A stretch of DNA of 42,569 nt from Sutterella sp. (GTDB lineage Bacteria > Pseudomonadota > Gammaproteobacteria > Burkholderiales > Burkholderiaceae_F), in NCBI GenBank assembly GCA_020025965.1, contig JAHHRG010000011.1, positions 1-42,569 on the forward strand. Reading direction: 5' to 3'. The notes beneath the pieces were generated by a model that saw nothing but the letters and a program-made list of their open reading frames with translations, was not told the origin of the DNA and searched no databases. Both the position numbers and the translations under genes were made by a program. Below are positions 1 through 8,606 of this stretch, in pieces (position 1 is the stretch's first letter; every line of letters starts with the position of its first letter).

Positions 1-251
1 TTCAAGAAGCGCAGACCGTTAATGATATAGAACCAATCGGTCTTTGTCAAATTTTCGTGAAGAAAATTTTTCAAGATTTTCGTTGAAGGCGTTGTGCCGT
101 CAGCGAAGGATGAGAATTAAACACCCATTTTCAAGGCTTGTCAAGGGTAAGTTCAAAAATACCGTATAGACGGTATCTCATTCTTTTTTTAATCATTCCA
201 AACGAAAAAACTTCCCGAACTTACGTTCGGAAAGTTTTTCCCGTTGATCGA
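1..251. other. Intergenic left edge, no gene seen
   Basis: No coding frame here looks real. The stretch is AT-rich. It holds a perfect 7-base inverted repeat with a 4-base spacer (ATACCGT-atag-ACGGTAT, 159-176) and, nearer the gene, the terminator of the phosphoesterase gene. The neighbour to the left lies outside the window. Confidence 0.6.
204..240 (-). terminator. Intrinsic terminator of the metallophosphoesterase gene
   Basis: The arms CCGAAC and GTTCGG flank a TTAC loop and extend outward through an AAAAACTT/AAGTTTTT pairing with one mismatch. Read on the minus strand, the stem ends in a run of T. It lies just beyond the stop codon at 252. Confidence 0.75.
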
Positions 252-1304
252 TTAACAGATCTTCTTTTCTTTTGCTTGACGACGCTTGTGCGTCGAATAC
301 AAACGACAGCGACCTCCTCCTAGTCGTTTGTTCGGTTCAGATTCTGTTTTTGCTGACGACTCTCTTGGTTCGACAGGTGTTGTCACGATCGGTCGCGGCA
401 CTGCGGGCAAAATTGCAGGAACCAACCCTTCTTTTGGCGGGCAGAGTGTGATCACTCCGTCTTCGTCTCGAACGAGAATTATCTCTTCACCATGTTCTCT
501 TCTTTCGGCTAAATCGTATTCTTCATTCAGAACTGCTTCTTCTCGCGGATCAAGAACGGATGAAATCACCACTTCGCCTTTCAGGTTGATTACACCTCGA
601 TAGCCAACGGCTCGCGTCGTAATACCAGGCATCTGATTTTCATAGATGCGGTCTTCATGCTGGTGTCCGTGAAAAAGCCACTTTGCCCCCAAAGACTTGG
701 CAAGTCGGTCAATCGCCGCAAAACCCTTCTTGTGACAGGACGGGGCTTCGTGCGTAATCAGGATATCGGCCTTCTGTCGCATCAAGTTCCCGTAAACGGA
801 CGGGAAAATCGTCGATCGATGGCGTCGTGGCACACCACCTCGCCATTCGTTATGCGAACCGACTCGGCGCATAAATGTCGAGGGGCTGTAGTAATTCGGA
901 TTAGCTTCCGGCATCCAGACCTGACCGCGAAACACACCGCCCAAACCTGCGATACGCATGCCGCAAATATTTGCAACTCGCCCGTGCAGATTATGGCCAC
1001 CCAACTCGCTTCGCCATAGATAGTCGTAAAAATGGTCCGTATCCGTATCGTGGTTACCTGGAATCCACCAAATATCCGTATAGGCGAGTGCTTCTTCCAA
1101 TACCTGATGAACGGGGGCAGGCGCTTGCAGATCCCCCAAGATCACCATAGCATCGGGACGGTAAAGTCTTGCCGCTTCATTAATCTGATCGAATCCGCCG
1201 TGAGGATCGCCGCAAAAGAAAATTTCGGGCAGTTCACGGGGACGAGTCGGCCGGCGATGACGCCTCGGGCGCCGTCTTTTGGCTTTGACCAGCTCTTCCG
1301 TCAT
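252..1304 (-). CDS. Calcineurin-like metallophosphoesterase
   Basis: Predicted metal-dependent phosphoesterase of 350 residues; the substrate cannot be told from sequence. The family motifs appear in order: GDPHG (about residues 32-36), GDLQ (57-60), GNHD (83-86), then ITHEAPS and HGHQH, which supply the two-metal ligands. The N-terminus (residues 8-24) is very rich in Arg/Lys, and the last 50 residues are low-complexity and basic. I chose the ATG at 1304, not the longer frame to 1457, because AAGGA lies 10 bases upstream and the longer frame runs into the neighbouring gene. It starts 62 bases after the stop of the WYL regulator gene on the same strand, so the two probably form one transcript. 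The family is seen directly; the link to the regulator is inferred. Confidence 0.85.
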   Translation of the reverse strand: MTEELVKAKRRRPRRHRRPTRPRELPEIFFCGDPHGGFDQINEAARLYRPDAMVILGDLQAPAPVHQVLEEALAYTDIWWIPGNHDTDTDHFYDYLWRSELGGHNLHGRVANICGMRIAGLGGVFRGQVWMPEANPNYYSPSTFMRRVGSHNEWRGGVPRRHRSTIFPSVYGNLMRQKADILITHEAPSCHKKGFAAIDRLAKSLGAKWLFHGHQHEDRIYENQMPGITTRAVGYRGVINLKGEVVISSVLDPREEAVLNEEYDLAERREHGEEIILVRDEDGVITLCPPKEGLVPAILPAVPRPIVTTPVEPRESSAKTESEPNKRLGGGRCRLYSTHKRRQAKEKKIC

Positions 1305-1366
1305 TATTGAAAAATCCTTCGTTGTTGCAACGATGCGATCTTCTCCCCCTCGAAGAGGGGGATCAG

Positions 1367-2359
1367 CTATCGATACAAACTCAATATCTGTTCGAGCGTC
1401 GTACAGATCTTTCGACGAAGTTCTTCCGGAGCTTTCACTTCCACGTGAACTCCCCATTTAAGGATGCGACTGACAATTTCATCGTCATCCCCATAAGGGA
1501 CCGTTAGCGTAAGGCGCTTATTGCTCACGCTGGCCTTTTGTTTCCGATGCCATACCTCAAGCGTCGCTACCGGCGTCGACACCTCATCGAAGAGAAGTTC
1601 AGCCTTTTTCTTTTCGCTTGTTACCGGCTTGGTATGCAACTGATCGAGTTTCAAAGCGAGTTCTTCGCTCGGAATCACGATACCCTCAGTCGGTAATACT
1701 TCCGCCTGTGTCAAACCGCTCAATGCCAGCGTGCGGTACTCACGATCCAGATAACTGTACACATCGAGATACCACAAGCCCTCTTTGCAAACCAAGCGAA
1801 GCGGAGAAACCTCCAAGATTTCGCACTCTCCAGCTACTGGCTCATACGCCGTCTGCAACCGTCGATGTTCGCAAAGAGCCGAACAGATCACCGGAAAAAA
1901 GCTCGTGGGCTTTGTCGGGACAGTCGGTTCAAAAATTTTAATTCGCGATAACAGCTCGTTTTCTCTTTCATCGGTAAATCCGAACAGGGTTCGCATTCGC
2001 GCGAGAAGAGTCGCAAATCGGTCGTTTACCGCCGATTCGGGATCTTGAGCAAGGCGCTTGTAGGCGCACATGCTGCCGACAAGGGCATGGAGCTCGTCTT
2101 CGCTGAATCCCAGACGCTTAACTGAAAAACGGGGTTTAGCCGTTTGTTGAGCAAACTTCATCCGAGATACATCGTACACATAGCCACCACGCCCTTTCGA
2201 ATAGACGATCGGCGTATCCGTCACCTCGCGCATCTTTCTCAGATCGCGCTTGACTGTCACCGGACTTACTTGAAGTACATTTTGGAATTCTTTGAGGGTA
2301 ACTACTTCTTTCTCAGCGATCATTTGATCGATCACCAAAAAACGTTCGGATTCCCTCAT
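1367..2359 (-). CDS. WYL-domain (YafY-type) transcriptional regulator
   Basis: A 330-residue cytoplasmic regulator. The N-terminal 60 residues form a helix-turn-helix of the DeoR/HTH_11 kind (VVTLKEFQNVLQVSPVTVKR). The middle and C-terminus hold a WYL domain with the signature GLWYLDVYSYLDREYR and a C-terminal extension. WYL domains are known to sense ligands, often nucleotides or nucleic acid, and WYL regulators commonly control DNA-damage or defence genes. The ATG at 2359 is preferred over the frame start at 2437: the upstream part does not resemble the family, and a TACAAT -10-like hexamer lies just 5' of 2437. It is cotranscribed with the phosphoesterase, which is its likeliest target; its own ligand is unknown. 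Confidence 0.85.
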   Translation of the reverse strand: MRESERFLVIDQMIAEKEVVTLKEFQNVLQVSPVTVKRDLRKMREVTDTPIVYSKGRGGYVYDVSRMKFAQQTAKPRFSVKRLGFSEDELHALVGSMCAYKRLAQDPESAVNDRFATLLARMRTLFGFTDERENELLSRIKIFEPTVPTKPTSFFPVICSALCEHRRLQTAYEPVAGECEILEVSPLRLVCKEGLWYLDVYSYLDREYRTLALSGLTQAEVLPTEGIVIPSEELALKLDQLHTKPVTSEKKKAELLFDEVSTPVATLEVWHRKQKASVSNKRLTLTVPYGDDDEIVSRILKWGVHVEVKAPEELRRKICTTLEQILSLYR

Positions 2360-2478
2360 GTAGGCACCCCAAAAATCGGACTTTTCATCAGAAATAACTT
2401 CGCCGAGAGTGTTCTGAACGCACTCCCGCTTATACATTGGATTGTATCAGTATTTCTTCAGCGAGCAGGCTTTGAAGC

Positions 2479-3108
2479 TTAGCCGGGCATGCCGTCTCGA
2501 AGGACATCAGCGCCCTCGGGAATCTTGAAATCAAAGACCTTCCGATCGATAGGTTCGCGAACCAATTCCGAGAATTCGAGACGGGCGGTTTGTCCAAAGT
2601 TATCAACGAGAGTAAGAGCAGTCAATTCGCCCTCAGCGTCTATTTCCATTGTCACCTTTTCAAAGCCGCCTTCCGCAACCTTTGGCGCCAGTTCAATGAC
2701 AGTATCGGATACGTTTTTGAATGTCCAATGTTCCGCAAACGAATCGTTCCCGAACAAAATAGCCGCAGGCGTTGCCGGAAGATTTGCATCGAGTGACTTT
2801 ACTGTTACCTGCATCAGGTCCGGGTCATAGAGCCAAAGCGTCTGCCCGTCGCTCACAATCTTCTGTTCATAGGGCTTTTCATAAACCCATTCAAAACAAC
2901 CCGGACGAAGGAATCGGAATTTTCCGCTCGAGGGCAACGCAGCCTGGTGCCCAGTTCGATCCGTCACGGTCTGGGTGAATCGACCGCGCGCCGACACGGC
3001 ACTCTTCAAAAAGTTTTGGAACTTCTTGCGAGCAAGCGGATCAGCCATCACCGGCGTCACGGTACCTGCCACAATGGCTACACCGAGAAGATTGCGTCTC
3101 GAAATCAT
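2479..3108 (-). CDS. lolA: Outer-membrane lipoprotein carrier protein LolA
   Basis: A 209-residue periplasmic chaperone that takes lipoproteins from LolCDE at the inner membrane to LolB at the outer membrane. After the signal peptide the protein shows the LolA fold sequence: an early GRFTQT strand, SGKFRFLRPGCFEWVYEKPY, then SDGQTLWLYDPDLMQVTV. The length is normal for the family. The signal peptide (residues 1-22) begins MISRRNLLG and ends before ADP. This resembles a twin-arginine signal, not the Sec signal of E. coli LolA. The gene lies just downstream of ftsK on the same strand, an arrangement common in proteobacteria (ftsK-lolA). Confidence 0.92.
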   Translation of the reverse strand: MISRRNLLGVAIVAGTVTPVMADPLARKKFQNFLKSAVSARGRFTQTVTDRTGHQAALPSSGKFRFLRPGCFEWVYEKPYEQKIVSDGQTLWLYDPDLMQVTVKSLDANLPATPAAILFGNDSFAEHWTFKNVSDTVIELAPKVAEGGFEKVTMEIDAEGELTALTLVDNFGQTARLEFSELVREPIDRKVFDFKIPEGADVLRDGMPG

Positions 3109-3165
3109 TATTTTCGTATCCTTGTGGATATTTGATTGGTTATTGAGGTGGTCTCAAAAGAAACG

Positions 3166-5583
3166 TCACTTTGTCGGCACTAGAATCTGACGTTGGCCCT
3201 TATTGTTCGGGGCCGACAAGATACCCGCCGCCTGCATTGCTTCGATAATTGTTGCCGCGCGATTGTAGCCGATCCCGAGATGACGCTGAAGGAATGAAAT
3301 TGACGGGCGCTTCTCGCGAAGCACTACATCAACAGCCTTATCGTAAAGCGGATCGCTTTCCCCCGCCTGTCGACCACCCGTGTTGTCTTCGTTTTCATCA
3401 TCGTCAGACTCGGTCACGCCAAGAACATATTCGGGCTTCCCCATCTTTTTCAGTTCGGCCACGACTCGGAGCACTTCCTTGTCGTCAACAAAACAGCCCT
3501 GAATACGCATGGCCTGTTGCATCCCTGGTCGGTGGAAAAGCATATCGCCCCAACCGAGAAGGGATTCAGCACCAGCCTCGTTCAAAATGACGCGACTATC
3601 AACGCCCGATGCCACTTGGAAAGCCAGTCGCGTCGGTACGTTCGCCTTAATGAGCGATGTCACAACGTCAACGGACGGACGTTGCGTTGCAATGATGAGA
3701 TGGATGCCAGCCGCACGAGCCTTCTGCGTCAAGCGTGTGATTTCCCCTTCAACTTCCTTGCGGTTTGTGAGCATCAAATCTGCAAGTTCATCAATGATAC
3801 AGACGATAAAGGGCCAAGTTTCAAGCGTTTCGCAAGCTCCCTCTCCTGCAGGATCACGAATCGGGAGTTTGAGCGGTTCTCCCGCATCTCGCGCTTCAAT
3901 CACATGTTCGTTATAGGTATTGAAATGACGCACGCCGACCGCACTCATCACTTCGTAACGACGGTCCATTTCACGCGTGAGCCACTTGAGCGCGGTCGAT
4001 GCCTTGTTCATGTCCGTCACCACAGGACAGAGCAAATGCGGAATGTCGTTATAGGGCGAAAATTCGAGCATCTTCGGGTCGACCAAGACCAATCGAAGAT
4101 TTTCAGGCGAATTTCGATAAAGCATTGAAAGGATCATCGCATTGATACCGACCGACTTACCGGAACCAGTGGTACCAGCGACTAAAAGATGAGGCATCTT
4201 CGCCAAGTCGACCGTCACTGGTCGGCCGGCAATATCCTTACCGAGAGCCAACATCAAGGGTGCCGTGCTCTTTTGATACTCTGGACTGTCAAGGACTTCC
4301 TTAAGACGTACGGTTTGGCGTTCAGCATTCGGCACTTCCAAACCGATGTAGGTCGTCCCCGGCACATTAGGCACCACACGGACTGCTTGCACGCCCAAAG
4401 CACGGCGCAAGTCATCTCGAACCTTTTCAATCGCCTGACCCTTGACCCCCGGCCCCGGTTCGAGCCAGTACTGAGTAATAACGGGGCCCGTCTGCACACC
4501 GCGCACTTCGGCATCAACGTGGTAACTCTTCAATTTTGCAACAATCAGACGGCTCGTCATTTCCAAGCTTGCCTTATCCGTTTCATGCGGTTCGGCATCG
4601 GGCATATCCAAGAGATCCATACTGAGCACTGATTCGGGTTTTACAGCTTTCTTCGGCTTGGGTTTTGACATTTTTACGGTTTCTTCCACCGAGACATCTT
4701 CGCTATCGTTCGACTCTTCTAATCGCGAAATCTCTTTTTTCTCTTCGTTGATGAGAATAGGTAACGGCGCAGGCTTCAGAACATTTTCGTTCGACATGTT
4801 CGTTGCAGATTCAGCAAGAGCTATAGCACGAGCTTCCGAGCGTCGGGCGTATTCTTCTTTCGACTGACGACAGTAGTCGAACACTCGGAGAACTGGCTGG
4901 AAGATTTTTTGGTTGAGCCAATTACCGATGCCTTCGCACACATCGGCCCATTCAAAGTCCATAAGAAGAGAGAGGCCAATCGCAATAAGAGCAAAGAATA
5001 TGGTAGTCGAGAGACCGATCCCGATATAGGGAAGGATCCCGAAAGCGAGCGTGTCACCGACAATACCGCCAGGCTCTCCTGGCAGATTAAAAGCGAAACG
5101 ACGCAAACGAAGCGCTTCCAAACAGGTCGAACCGATCAAGAGCGCAATAAAACCAAAGGCTGAGCTGAATTTGGGCGGATTGAGTCGACGCGCATCCGTT
5201 TCTCCGTGATAGCGGCGATACATCGCACGGATGGCAAAAATAGCAATCATTCCCGCGCCGAGCACAAACCACCAAGCGGACATGCCGAACGCTTCAAACA
5301 TTGCAGCCGAAGTCCAGCTGCCCGCGAGCGCACAGAAATTTTTCGGCGCAGCTGACGTACTGACAAAAAAGGAAGGATCGCTCGGATGATAGGTCGCAAG
5401 CGAGAGGCCGAGGAACGCGGCAATAAAAATGGATACAGCCCAACTCCAGGCCCACACTGTTCGACAAACTCCTCTGACCCACTCGATAATCGGCTTCAAC
5501 CATGGAATTTCCTTGGGAGCCTGTTCAGGGGAGCGAACTGACGGGGCCTCTTTTTTACTCGTTCTTTTCTTTCTAGTCGTCAT
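3166..5583 (-). CDS. ftsK: DNA translocase FtsK
   Basis: A membrane-anchored hexameric ATPase that pumps chromosomal DNA through the division septum and activates XerCD at dif. About 805 residues. Four hydrophobic segments occupy roughly residues 30-210, followed by a short charged linker; E. coli FtsK (1329 residues) has a far longer linker. The motor has Walker A GTTGSGKS near residue 469, VDPKMLEFSPY near 496 and Walker B CIIDELADLML near 594. The C-terminal 60 residues (from DPLYDKAVDVVL) form the winged-helix gamma domain that reads KOPS sites. The start could be 5583 (MTTRKK) or 5625; neither has a good Shine-Dalgarno. I prefer 5583 because a TATTGT -10-like hexamer lies very close to 5625. 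Confidence 0.95.
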   Translation of the reverse strand: MTTRKKRTSKKEAPSVRSPEQAPKEIPWLKPIIEWVRGVCRTVWAWSWAVSIFIAAFLGLSLATYHPSDPSFFVSTSAAPKNFCALAGSWTSAAMFEAFGMSAWWFVLGAGMIAIFAIRAMYRRYHGETDARRLNPPKFSSAFGFIALLIGSTCLEALRLRRFAFNLPGEPGGIVGDTLAFGILPYIGIGLSTTIFFALIAIGLSLLMDFEWADVCEGIGNWLNQKIFQPVLRVFDYCRQSKEEYARRSEARAIALAESATNMSNENVLKPAPLPILINEEKKEISRLEESNDSEDVSVEETVKMSKPKPKKAVKPESVLSMDLLDMPDAEPHETDKASLEMTSRLIVAKLKSYHVDAEVRGVQTGPVITQYWLEPGPGVKGQAIEKVRDDLRRALGVQAVRVVPNVPGTTYIGLEVPNAERQTVRLKEVLDSPEYQKSTAPLMLALGKDIAGRPVTVDLAKMPHLLVAGTTGSGKSVGINAMILSMLYRNSPENLRLVLVDPKMLEFSPYNDIPHLLCPVVTDMNKASTALKWLTREMDRRYEVMSAVGVRHFNTYNEHVIEARDAGEPLKLPIRDPAGEGACETLETWPFIVCIIDELADLMLTNRKEVEGEITRLTQKARAAGIHLIIATQRPSVDVVTSLIKANVPTRLAFQVASGVDSRVILNEAGAESLLGWGDMLFHRPGMQQAMRIQGCFVDDKEVLRVVAELKKMGKPEYVLGVTESDDDENEDNTGGRQAGESDPLYDKAVDVVLREKRPSISFLQRHLGIGYNRAATIIEAMQAAGILSAPNNKGQRQILVPTK

Positions 5584-5850
5584 ATCAATCCAATCTGCTC
5601 TTTTTAACGGAGCCAACCTTTGCATTTTGACCGTTTAGCGACAATATTTCAATTTTTCGACGTTTTTCATATGCTCCGATTCGTTAATGTCACTGAGCTT
5701 TCCCTTCTTTGGTCATAATGATTTACGCGCTATGCTTGCAAATCAGAGCGAAAGTCCAGACAATTAACTGACTTGCTCTGTATCCGGCCACTCTTCTTTT
5801 TTCCCGAGCATTGCCGGTCTATCTTTTCAAATTCTTTTTTTGAGGCCTCC

Positions 5851-6810
5851 ATGGAAACCACTCACCGTACTTTGATTGTCCTCGGTTCCGGCCCCGCCGG
5901 CTTTACCGCCGCCACCTATGCCGCTCGCGCCAATCTCAAGCCGATGCTTATCACCGGTATGGAACTCGGCGGTCAGCTCATGACAACGACCGAAGTCGAC
6001 AACTGGCCTTCTGCCGACGAAGGCATCGAGGGCCCGCAGCTCATGCAGCGTCTTCAGAAACAGGCCGAGCGTTTCGGCACCGAAATCGTTTTCGACATGA
6101 TCAACAAGGTCGACCTTTCGAAGCGTCCTTTTACGCTCTACGGAGACATGGGCACGACCTTCACCTGTGATGCCCTCATCATTGCCACGGGTGCTTCCGC
6201 CATGTACCTCGGACTCGAAAGTGAAACCAAGTACAAGGGGCACGGTGTCTCGGGGTGCGCTACCTGTGACGGTTTCTTCTATCGTGGCAAGCCCGTCGCC
6301 GTCGTAGGTGGTGGCAATGCCGCCGTTGAAGAAGCTCTTTACCTCTCCAATATTGCCAGCCACGTCACGCTTGTACACCGTCGTGATACTTTCCGTGCAG
6401 AGCCGATCCTCATTGATCAGTTGATGAAGATCGTCGCTGAAGGCAAGATCACGCTCGAAACCGATCGCAACGTGAAGGAAGTTTTGGGGAACGACCAGGG
6501 CGTGACCGGTCTAATACTCACATCCACAAAGAACGAAGACGATAAGCAGATCGATGTTGACGGCGTTTTCATCGCCATCGGTCATCGTCCGAACACGAAG
6601 ATTTTCGAAGGTCAGATTGAACTCGACGGCGGTTATATCCGCACGGCCGGTGCTGGCGCTCCCGCCGCAACTGCGACTTCCGTTGCCGGCGTCTTCGCCG
6701 CCGGTGACGTTCAGGACCGCATCTACCGTCAGGCCGTAACCTCCGCCGCTACTGGTTGTATGGCCGCCCTTGACGCACAGCGTTTCCTCGAAGCTGAAGC
6801 CGCTAAGTAA
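5851..6810 (+). CDS. trxB: Thioredoxin reductase
   Basis: A 319-residue FAD- and NADPH-dependent cytoplasmic enzyme that reduces thioredoxin (trxA lies at 20712). It shows the FAD-binding GSGPAGFTAA at the N-terminus, the redox pair Cys136-Ala-Thr-Cys139, the NADPH Rossmann motif VVGGGNAAVEEA, and the C-terminal FAD site GVFAAGDVQD. The ATG at 5851 is chosen because GAGG precedes it by 5-6 bases and the family begins here; the longer frame from 5773 adds an unrelated stretch. It is transcribed divergently from ftsK and ends in its own terminator. Confidence 0.96.
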   Translation: METTHRTLIVLGSGPAGFTAATYAARANLKPMLITGMELGGQLMTTTEVDNWPSADEGIEGPQLMQRLQKQAERFGTEIVFDMINKVDLSKRPFTLYGDMGTTFTCDALIIATGASAMYLGLESETKYKGHGVSGCATCDGFFYRGKPVAVVGGGNAAVEEALYLSNIASHVTLVHRRDTFRAEPILIDQLMKIVAEGKITLETDRNVKEVLGNDQGVTGLILTSTKNEDDKQIDVDGVFIAIGHRPNTKIFEGQIELDGGYIRTAGAGAPAATATSVAGVFAAGDVQDRIYRQAVTSAATGCMAALDAQRFLEAEAAK

Positions 6811-6832
6811 ACTGCTACCTCACTCAACCGAC

Positions 6833-6870
6833 AAAGGAGAGCTGTTCCAATGACTGCTCTCCTTTTTTTT
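6833..6870 (+). terminator. Intrinsic terminator of trxB
   Basis: Perfect 10-base arms AAAGGAGAGC and GCTCTCCTTT enclose a 13-base loop, and the descending arm runs into eight T. Confidence 0.9.
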
Positions 6871-6933
6871 GCACCTTCCTCTTAAACATCCTAAGATGAA
6901 GTTCGTCTTATCTTTTTCATCAAAGATTTTTCC

Positions 6934-7590
6934 ATGCCTCTGATTAACAATTTCGCCGACCTCAAGAAGGTCAGCAAGCAACTCAAGGCCGAAGCTAAGC
7001 AGCGCGAAGCCGAACAGAAAGCAAAAAAAGAACAGGAAGAGCGTGCACGTCGAGACGCCAACCAATTTGCCGCCGCTATGGCCGAATTCGGTGTGAAGCG
7101 CATGCCCCAGAAGAATCTGGCTAACACGCATGCCGTGAAACCCCGTCCCGTCGTTCGTCGTGTTGAAGAAGAAACACAGAACCGTCGAGACGATCTTTCC
7201 GATCATGCCGACACCACCGCTTTCATTGAAAGCGAAGAAGGCGGTCGTTTCCGTCGCCGTAACGTCTCGCCCAACATTCCGCGCAAGCTTTATCGCGGCG
7301 AATGGAAACCTGAAGCGACGCTCGACTTGCACGGCCTCACTGTTGACGAAGCTCGTCAAACTTTCGTGCAATTCCTCTTTGAGTGCCGTCAGCGTGGTTA
7401 TCGCTGTATTCGCCTGATTCACGGCAAGGGTTACAATTCCGAGGGCGGTGAAGGTATTTTGCGTACCGTCGTTCCCCGCTGGTTGAAACAGATGCCCGAA
7501 GTGATGGCGTTTGTCGAACCCAAGCCTATTCACGGTGATGCCGGTGCCGTTGTCGTTCTCTTGACGGCATCGAAAACCCGTATTTTCTGA
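6934..7590 (+). CDS. Smr-domain protein (SmrA/YdaL type)
   Basis: A 218-residue protein with an N-terminal charged, probably helical region (residues about 5-45, rich in Lys/Glu/Gln/Ala) and a C-terminal Smr domain. The Smr motifs are present: LDLHGLT near residue 130, HGKG near 162 and GDAGAVVVLL close to the end. Stand-alone Smr proteins nick DNA or cut RNA. Which of these this protein does is not known. The start at 6934 fits the family but has only a weak A-rich ribosome site. It lies alone between trxB and the convergent HxlR gene. Confidence 0.88.
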   Translation: MPLINNFADLKKVSKQLKAEAKQREAEQKAKKEQEERARRDANQFAAAMAEFGVKRMPQKNLANTHAVKPRPVVRRVEEETQNRRDDLSDHADTTAFIESEEGGRFRRRNVSPNIPRKLYRGEWKPEATLDLHGLTVDEARQTFVQFLFECRQRGYRCIRLIHGKGYNSEGGEGILRTVVPRWLKQMPEVMAFVEPKPIHGDAGAVVVLLTASKTRIF

Positions 7591-7606
7591 TACACGACTC
7601 TATAGT

Positions 7607-7644
7607 AAAAAAAAAGCTGCCGACTCGCGTCGACAGCTTTTTTT
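7607..7644. terminator. Bidirectional terminator between smr and the HxlR gene
   Basis: The stem AAAGCTGcCGAC/GTCGaCAGCTTT has a TCGC loop, with a long A run on one side and a T run on the other, so it can stop both convergent transcripts. Confidence 0.9.
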
Positions 7645-7656
7645 GCATTGTTCGAA

Positions 7657-8034
7657 TTATTCGGCTTCCGCCTCATCTTTTTCTAATTCAGAATAGTAGG
7701 TGACGTACTTCTTACCCCACTGGTCCATTGATTCCATAATCGGAATCAAGGCAAAACCAGCTTCGGTCAATCGATATTCCACCTGTGGCGGCACCGTGTT
7801 GTAAACCGTACGACTAATGAGGTGATGATCTTCCAAATCTCTCAATTGCTGTGTAAGCATTTTCTGAGAAACATTCGGAATCAGACGGCGCAATTCGTTG
7901 TAACGGACAACTTCATGCTGATGAAGATTCCAGAGAATCAAAGCCTTCCATTTGCCACGAAGCACTTCGAGCGTGACTTCAATTTCGCAATGATAGCTAC
8001 TGCAGCTGACTTTGTTGGTACGAGGATCGGGCAT
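7657..8034 (-). CDS. HxlR-family winged-helix regulator
   Basis: A 125-residue DNA-binding regulator. The HxlR hallmark region is clear: a Cys (CEIEVTLEVLRGKWKALILW) before the first helix, RYNELRRLIPNVSQKMLTQQ as the recognition helix region, and VEYRLTEAGFALIPI at the wing. Some family members (YodB, HypR) use this N-terminal Cys as a redox or electrophile sensor. A second pair, CSSYHC, lies just before it here. The start at 8034 (ATG) is preferred over the TTG at 8076 because the family begins near it. No target gene is evident beside it; the upstream gene encodes PII on the same strand. Confidence 0.9.
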   Translation of the reverse strand: MPDPRTNKVSCSSYHCEIEVTLEVLRGKWKALILWNLHQHEVVRYNELRRLIPNVSQKMLTQQLRDLEDHHLISRTVYNTVPPQVEYRLTEAGFALIPIMESMDQWGKKYVTYYSELEKDEAEAE

Positions 8035-8152
8035 TTCTTTTTGTCTCTTTTGGTTCAGTAAGCAATCACAGTACAAAAACTGCGGGAAGCCTTCCGAGAC
8101 TTCCTAACTCAAATGGGCGTCAAGCCCGCTTACGAATCATTTTAAAAGAAAA

Positions 8153-8491
8153 TCAGACAGCGGCTTCGCCAGTTTCACCGGTACGAATGCGCATAACCTG
8201 TTCAACATCAAAAACGAAAATCTTGCCATCTCCGATCTTCCCGGTATAAGCCGCATCGCGAATCGTTTCAATACACTGATCCACCACATCGTCTGCTACA
8301 ACCGCTTCGATTTTGAGCTTCGGCAAGAAGTCCACAACGTATTCAGCACCGCGATAAAGTTCGGTATGCCCCTTCTGACGCCCGAAGCCCTTGACTTCAG
8401 TCACCGTGAGCCCATTGACACCAACATCGGCGAGAGCTTCGCGAACGTCGTCAAGTTTGAAGGGTTTGATAATGGAAACAATTAGCTTCAT
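8153..8491 (-). CDS. glnB: PII nitrogen regulatory protein (GlnB/GlnK)
   Basis: A 112-residue trimeric signalling protein that reads 2-oxoglutarate, ATP/ADP and, by uridylylation, glutamine. The T-loop sequence GHTELYRGAEYVVDFLPK contains the uridylylated Tyr51; the ends of the fold match the family (MKLIVSIIKPFKLDDVREAL, GKIGDGKIFVFDVE). The length is exactly typical. No amtB or glnA is next to it, so GlnB or GlnK cannot be decided from context. A weak AGGT precedes the ATG. Confidence 0.93.
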   Translation of the reverse strand: MKLIVSIIKPFKLDDVREALADVGVNGLTVTEVKGFGRQKGHTELYRGAEYVVDFLPKLKIEAVVADDVVDQCIETIRDAAYTGKIGDGKIFVFDVEQVMRIRTGETGEAAV

Positions 8492-8557
8492 ACCTGAATT
8501 CCGGATTTTCCGGTCCTTCTAAAAGGTGAAATCGTTTTCCGATTTTAACAAAGAGAC

Positions 8558-8592
8558 AGAAAAACCGTCGCTCCGAAAAGAAGTGACGGTTC
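8558..8592 (-). terminator. Intrinsic terminator of glmM
   Basis: The arms AACCGTC and GACGGTT are followed on the minus strand by TTTTCTGTC. It sits directly after the glmM stop at 8607. Confidence 0.8.
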
Positions 8593-8606
8593 TCTCACAA
8601 AGACTA

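Noticed and set aside
8077..8152. Terminator after the PII gene
   Set aside because: GGGC/GCCC and GGAAG/CTTCC pairings exist but are short and lack a T run, so none was called.
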